From Armatimonadota bacterium (GTDB taxonomy: Bacteria; Armatimonadota; Fimbriimonadia; Fimbriimonadales; Fimbriimonadaceae): a stretch of 64,000 nt of DNA. Shown piece by piece: positions 60,097 through 64,000 of this stretch (positions are counted from its first letter, which is position 1; each line of letters starts with the position of its first letter). The stretch lies in contig JBAXHT010000004.1 in the NCBI GenBank assembly GCA_037138755.1, positions 62,001-126,000 of the forward strand, read 5' to 3'. The notes beneath the pieces were generated by a model. It worked only from the letters and a program-made list of their open reading frames with translations, was not told the origin of the DNA and ran no database searches. A program made the translations under genes and the position numbers.

Positions 60097-60984
60097 CTAG
60101 CCGTCGTACTCGAGTTCATGAAGAATCCTAGGGTTCTGTCGCCATCCTTCTTGGACTTTAACATGAAGTTCGAGGAAGACCTTGTTGCCAAGCATCTCCT
60201 CTAGCTCAACCCGAGCTTGGGTTCCGATTTCTTTGATGAATGCTCCGGCTTTACCGAGCATGATTGGGCGTTGGGAAGTCTTGTCGACGATGATCGTCGC
60301 CGAAATCCTGGTGAGATTGCCTTCGTCCTCCCAAGACTCCACCACAACGGCCGTGGCATGAGGAACTTCCTGACGAGTTTTGATGAGGATCTTTTCACGA
60401 ACGTATTCCGCGGCAAGGAAGCGAGCAGATTGATCCGTGAACTCATCTTCTGGATAGAAAGGAGCTCGTTCCGGCAAGTGAGAAAGCAGAATATCGATGA
60501 GCTTGTCGACGTTCTCGTTTTTCGTCGCAATGGTCATCATGTACTCCTCGGTGCCAAACAGCTCGGTGTACTCCTCAACATGTCGCACCACATGCTCCGC
60601 TTTGAGGTGATCCATTTTGTTCAGACAGAGAACGACAGGAACTTCTTTGTGCTGTTTGACGAGACGGGCGATGGATTGCTCGATCTCATCCGGTCTCGAA
60701 GCCGAATCGACGACGACCAAGATTGCATCGATTCCGTCCAACGCACCTCGCGCTTGCTCCACCATCGCTCGCTGAAGGCGGTTGATTGGCTCGTGGATTC
60801 CCGGAGTATCGATGAAGGCGATCTGATACTCAGGCTTCGAAACAATCCCCATGACGCGTCGCCGCGTAGTCTGGGGCTTGCTGCTGACAATGCTCACCTT
60901 ATGCCCTGTGATCAGGTTGATCAGAGTGCTTTTGCCGACATTAGGTTTACCGACGACGGCGACGTGTCCGAATTTGTGCGCCAT
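60097..60984 (-). CDS. era: GTPase Era
   Basis: A 295-residue GTPase that binds 16S rRNA and helps mature the 30S subunit. G1 is GKPNVGKSTL, G3 DTPGIHE and G4 NKMD, and the C-terminal KH domain holds IGTQARVELEEMLGNKVFL. Full length. It starts three bases after the stop of the GH42-like gene on the same strand, so the two are co-transcribed. Confidence 0.95.
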   Translation of the reverse strand: MAHKFGHVAVVGKPNVGKSTLINLITGHKVSIVSSKPQTTRRRVMGIVSKPEYQIAFIDTPGIHEPINRLQRAMVEQARGALDGIDAILVVVDSASRPDEIEQSIARLVKQHKEVPVVLCLNKMDHLKAEHVVRHVEEYTELFGTEEYMMTIATKNENVDKLIDILLSHLPERAPFYPEDEFTDQSARFLAAEYVREKILIKTRQEVPHATAVVVESWEDEGNLTRISATIIVDKTSQRPIMLGKAGAFIKEIGTQARVELEEMLGNKVFLELHVKVQEGWRQNPRILHELEYDG

Positions 60985-60987
60985 GGC

Positions 60988-63900
60988 TTAGTCCCTCTTC
61001 CTGAAGAGAATATCTATCTCAACGCCGTGGCCATCTTCCTTAAGTTTCTCTTCACCAGTTGGATCGAAGTCCACTTGCTCGGCAAGCGTGAGCTTCCGCT
61101 CGCGTCGGTTTCGCCCTTGGCGTCGACGCCCTGTTGAAGTCTGTATCGTGCCAGGGGCGAGCGATGCGTCCTCTTGGTAATCGTCGTCGTGGTTTTGCAG
61201 GTACCAGTCGTCAATACCAACGTCCTCGCTAGAGTCCGTTCCGTTAGACCACTCGTCGAGTCGCATGATGGGAACATCAAACGTGCTGACGTCGATGCGA
61301 ACATTTGACTCGCGCTCCGGAAGCTCTGCCATATGGAGCAGTTGCCTTGGGTCAGCTTCAAGAATTCGTCGCACTTCATCGGTTGGGCCGATGAGGAAGT
61401 TCAATGTCGTTCCATCGGCTGCAGTGAACCGCAACGAGTTGGAATCAACGACCGCCCAATCTCCGGTCTGAAGGTTGTAGGCACTCCACTTTCCGGGGAG
61501 AGTGATGGTTCGCTGACCATCGCCACAGCAGTGAACTGTAAGGAATGGAGCGCGGACGTGAACCACGTCATCGGAGAAGCTGTAGACGTGGGCTCCCGCC
61601 TTTTGGGCGAGTGCGCGAATGAGGGCCGGATTACAAACCGGCTCGCCGAGGAAGACGCTGGTCCACTTAGCTCCAGTCTCGTCGCCGACGTTGTCTTTAA
61701 CCACGAGGCTCGGAAGCCCCGTTTGGATGTATTCACCCAAGACCGAACCTTCTTCAGGAATTGCGAAGTAGGTCGGTTCGACGATGGTATCCGTCGAGAT
61801 AGAGGCGTTTGGGAAAGCCTGGGCAATCGGATTTCGGCGGTCCAGAACCTGAGTTCCAGCCTTGCTGAAGATCGGCTGAGGCTTGATCGCAATTCCGGTC
61901 ACTTCACGAGCTCGCTCTAGCGTTTCGCGGCCAGAGTCAAAGACGCCAGCGGTGTAGAACCAAGCGAGGAGCTTGCCGTCCCGGTGGAGTCGCTGCTTAA
62001 TCGCTGAGCGCAGATCGGACCGGATATCCCATGCGTTCAGGAACAGATAGACCTTGCTCTCTGGGAATTTTTCGCGGTGAGTGAGATCGCTCAGGAGGTA
62101 GAAGCCGACGCTGACGCCTGCCCGAAGAACCGACTCACGGACAGAGCGGACGAGGTTGGTGAATGGCTTGGTTCCCATGAGGTAACCCATGGTTCGCTCG
62201 TCGATGAACACGGCGACATCCGGCTCAGAAGGGTTTGCTGCCATGGCACGGACGAGGGTTTGGCGGAGGGTCTTGGCCCGGGTCCAAACCGAGTTAGTCG
62301 TCAGCCAACCGTTGCCCCATTGGTCGCTCCAATTGATGCCCGTTCCATGAGCCAACGCGGCACCCAGGCCGCGCAAGTGAACACTTTCCAGAGCCTGAGG
62401 AGTGCGCATGACCGGATTGTGAGTATCCGGCTCAGGGCGGTTGGCAAGGGATGTCTTAAAGTCCTCAAGGGTGACGGCCAATTTGCCATTCAGAACCACC
62501 GAGTCAATCGGCAGCGTGAAACTGGCGACTCCGCCTGGGGTGCGATCCTTGTAGGACGGCGCCGCTGAGACAAAGTCAATCTCTGGGGTTCGCAATACCT
62601 TTCCGAGGGCAAGTTGCCCACTTGTTGGATAGGTGTTCTCCAATGAGAGCCCGTAACGGACTCCCACCAGGAACCTTCCTCCGGAAGCTTCTTTGACAGC
62701 GTAGGAAAGATCAGCAAGACGGTGAACAGTGATGTCGCTCAGGAAAAGGTTGTAGTCAACAATTGCCCGCTCTCGTCTGTCGGATCGGATAAGCCGCTGA
62801 TCTTTGAGTCCGTCGGTGTTGAAGTCGGGAATGCGGATGGAGTCGAACGATGCAGTTCCATCGAACCAGGAAGCACGAAGAAGAACTTCGTCGCCCTGGT
62901 ACCGCTCACGAACCCATTCGCGGAATTTACGCTTGCTCGCAAGAGAAATGTCGAATCCCTGAGCTTCGGCGATCAGCCAGTTGTCCCGGTCAAGTTCTAT
63001 TCCGAGGAAGTTATCAGCGATTCCTTCGTTCTGAATTGATGCAACCATGTTCCGAAGCAGCGTTTCGACGTGCTTCCAGTACTTGTCATCACTGAGACTC
63101 GGCTCCGAGAGGTCGTTGCGCCGATCGCGATAGACTGCCTCAGGGAAGTCAATTTCCCACCCTTTGGCTGCACAAAGATTCAGGTGAACCATCACCTGAG
63201 CGTTGCGGGTGATACCAGCGATCTTTTTGGTCAGTTGAACGATCTGAGTTGAGATTGCAGAGAAATGGTGCTCGTCGCAGGTTGCATCGAACCCAAGCGC
63301 AAACACCTCAAGCCCCGCTTCGGCGGCTTGCTTGACTTCATCGAGGATTGTCTCGATTCTTGATGCGTCCTGCGGCTGGGCGTAGAACCAGAGGTTCGGA
63401 TAAACCTTGTGGTCTCGAACGAGGGTCGGCAGCCCTTCACGAACAACAACCTGCGGTGCATCGGCAGGGATGTCGATCAAGGCTCGCGGAGGAAGAATTG
63501 TCTTCTCTGGCTTCGCCTTTAGATCTGGCTTCGGCGATGGTTCACGCTCGCTGATCTTCGTCCGAATTTGCTTCGGTTCCGGCTTTGGAGCGTCCTCCGA
63601 GATCGTTCGCATCTTCACGACCAAGTCGTCAAACTCAATCACTTCTGTGGGTTCAAATTCAACTAGCGGTCGCGATTCTTCCCGGTCGTCTCTGTCACGC
63701 TCTTGGCGCGGAGCTCTCGTCTCCTCAGCTTCTCGTGCCACCCGTGGCGCACGCTCAGTTTCTTGGCGCTCGCGCTCAGGGCGCTGACGTCGTCCGCGTT
63801 CGGGTCTAGCTTCTCGCTCCGGTCGAGCTTCACGCTCGATAGGGGCGCCTTCTCTCGCTCGAAAAACGGGGATCGGTAGTTCTTCGTCCCAGTTATCTGG

Positions 63901-64000
63901 CTCTGCTGGCTTCTTTGGCGCGGGCTTTCGCTCAGGTTTAGCGACTGGAGTAGGTTCGTCTTCGACGACCGCAACAGCCGGAACCGCTCGGCGGGGCCGG
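60988..64000 (-). CDS. large protein with a GH42-like TIM barrel and charged N-terminal tail (5' part missing)
   Basis: The frame is open from the stop at 60988 to the right edge, so the start is missing; the GTG at 63741 is internal. At least 1004 residues are encoded. The visible N-terminal part (roughly 180 residues) is a low-complexity tail rich in Arg, Glu and Pro. A TIM barrel like that of GH42 beta-galactosidases follows (NFLGIELDRDNWLIAEAQGF, ALAHGTGINWSDQWGNG), then a glutamine-amidotransferase-like trimer domain, and a basic C-terminus (GRRRQGRNRRERKLTLAEQ). No signal peptide can be judged. Confidence 0.75.
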   Translation of the reverse strand, partial: RPRRAVPAVAVVEDEPTPVAKPERKPAPKKPAEPDNWDEELPIPVFRAREGAPIEREARPEREARPERGRRQRPERERQETERAPRVAREAEETRAPRQERDRDDREESRPLVEFEPTEVIEFDDLVVKMRTISEDAPKPEPKQIRTKISEREPSPKPDLKAKPEKTILPPRALIDIPADAPQVVVREGLPTLVRDHKVYPNLWFYAQPQDASRIETILDEVKQAAEAGLEVFALGFDATCDEHHFSAISTQIVQLTKKIAGITRNAQVMVHLNLCAAKGWEIDFPEAVYRDRRNDLSEPSLSDDKYWKHVETLLRNMVASIQNEGIADNFLGIELDRDNWLIAEAQGFDISLASKRKFREWVRERYQGDEVLLRASWFDGTASFDSIRIPDFNTDGLKDQRLIRSDRRERAIVDYNLFLSDITVHRLADLSYAVKEASGGRFLVGVRYGLSLENTYPTSGQLALGKVLRTPEIDFVSAAPSYKDRTPGGVASFTLPIDSVVLNGKLAVTLEDFKTSLANRPEPDTHNPVMRTPQALESVHLRGLGAALAHGTGINWSDQWGNGWLTTNSVWTRAKTLRQTLVRAMAANPSEPDVAVFIDERTMGYLMGTKPFTNLVRSVRESVLRAGVSVGFYLLSDLTHREKFPESKVYLFLNAWDIRSDLRSAIKQRLHRDGKLLAWFYTAGVFDSGRETLERAREVTGIAIKPQPIFSKAGTQVLDRRNPIAQAFPNASISTDTIVEPTYFAIPEEGSVLGEYIQTGLPSLVVKDNVGDETGAKWTSVFLGEPVCNPALIRALAQKAGAHVYSFSDDVVHVRAPFLTVHCCGDGQRTITLPGKWSAYNLQTGDWAVVDSNSLRFTAADGTTLNFLIGPTDEVRRILEADPRQLLHMAELPERESNVRIDVSTFDVPIMRLDEWSNGTDSSEDVGIDDWYLQNHDDDYQEDASLAPGTIQTSTGRRRQGRNRRERKLTLAEQVDFDPTGEEKLKEDGHGVEIDILFRKRD

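Noticed and set aside
1-64000. CRISPR array, prophage or insertion sequence
   Set aside because: No regularly spaced repeats, integrase, transposase or terminal inverted repeats were found.

Overview
The window is a gene-dense stretch of bacterial chromosome of moderate G+C. It looks like a flagellated, chemotactic bacterium with an outer membrane. The signs are an outer-membrane beta-barrel, FlhA, FliD, a CheW-CheA pair, a PEP-CTERM sorting signal, several carbohydrate-active enzymes, and many gene starts that look leaderless (TANNNT six to eight bases before ATG/GTG). I lean towards Armatimonadota (Fimbriimonadia-like), but no rRNA or species marker is present, so this is an inference. There is no prophage, insertion sequence or CRISPR array.

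Left part (1-8.7 kb): a partial NatAB-like ABC exporter, a secreted unknown protein with a TPR protein, then a leftward run HAD phosphatase > secreted Ig-like protein > outer-membrane barrel > secreted caspase-fold protein that has lost both catalytic residues. 8.7-14.4 kb is a motility block: cheW, cheA, an HDOD protein and an unusually long fliD. 14.4-24.5 kb is mostly housekeeping: dGTPase-like HD hydrolase, DinB-like protein, tRNA-Ser, a serine hydrolase, an Fe-S assembly operon (sufT, an IscR-like Rrf2 regulator, erpA-like), an AraC/GyrI regulator and citrate synthase.

Middle (24.5-36.5 kb): a divergent AraC regulator and PhyH dioxygenase, a GH26-like hydrolase, then an accessory island with different codon use (a Hanks-type kinase followed by a GH-like TIM-barrel protein). 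The island is bounded on the left by an 800-base intergenic stretch with several hairpins. It is followed by a SnoaL-like protein, TrhO, a large secreted sugar-metabolism protein and CorA.

Right part (36.5-64 kb): flhA, a membrane GGDEF-EAL protein, an unusual tRNA-Arg (anticodon GCG), a MerC-like protein, a PEP-CTERM protein behind an elaborate operator, a peroxiredoxin, a sugar isomerase-like protein, a second HDOD protein, a zinc-free L31, glyA, a zinc-finger-less Fpg, pdxH, two GYF_2 membrane paralogues, an M23 peptidase, hpt, rho, a thioesterase, leuA without its regulatory domain opposite a NIL-domain protein, phzF, an acetylxylan esterase-like hydrolase, a Rof-like Rho inhibitor, a CocE hydrolase, era, and a large GH42-like protein that runs off the right edge.

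The most notable items are the leaderless promoter architecture, the pseudo-caspase/outer-membrane cluster, the kinase island, the tRNA-Arg(GCG), and several enzymes that lack a domain or metal site normal for their family.
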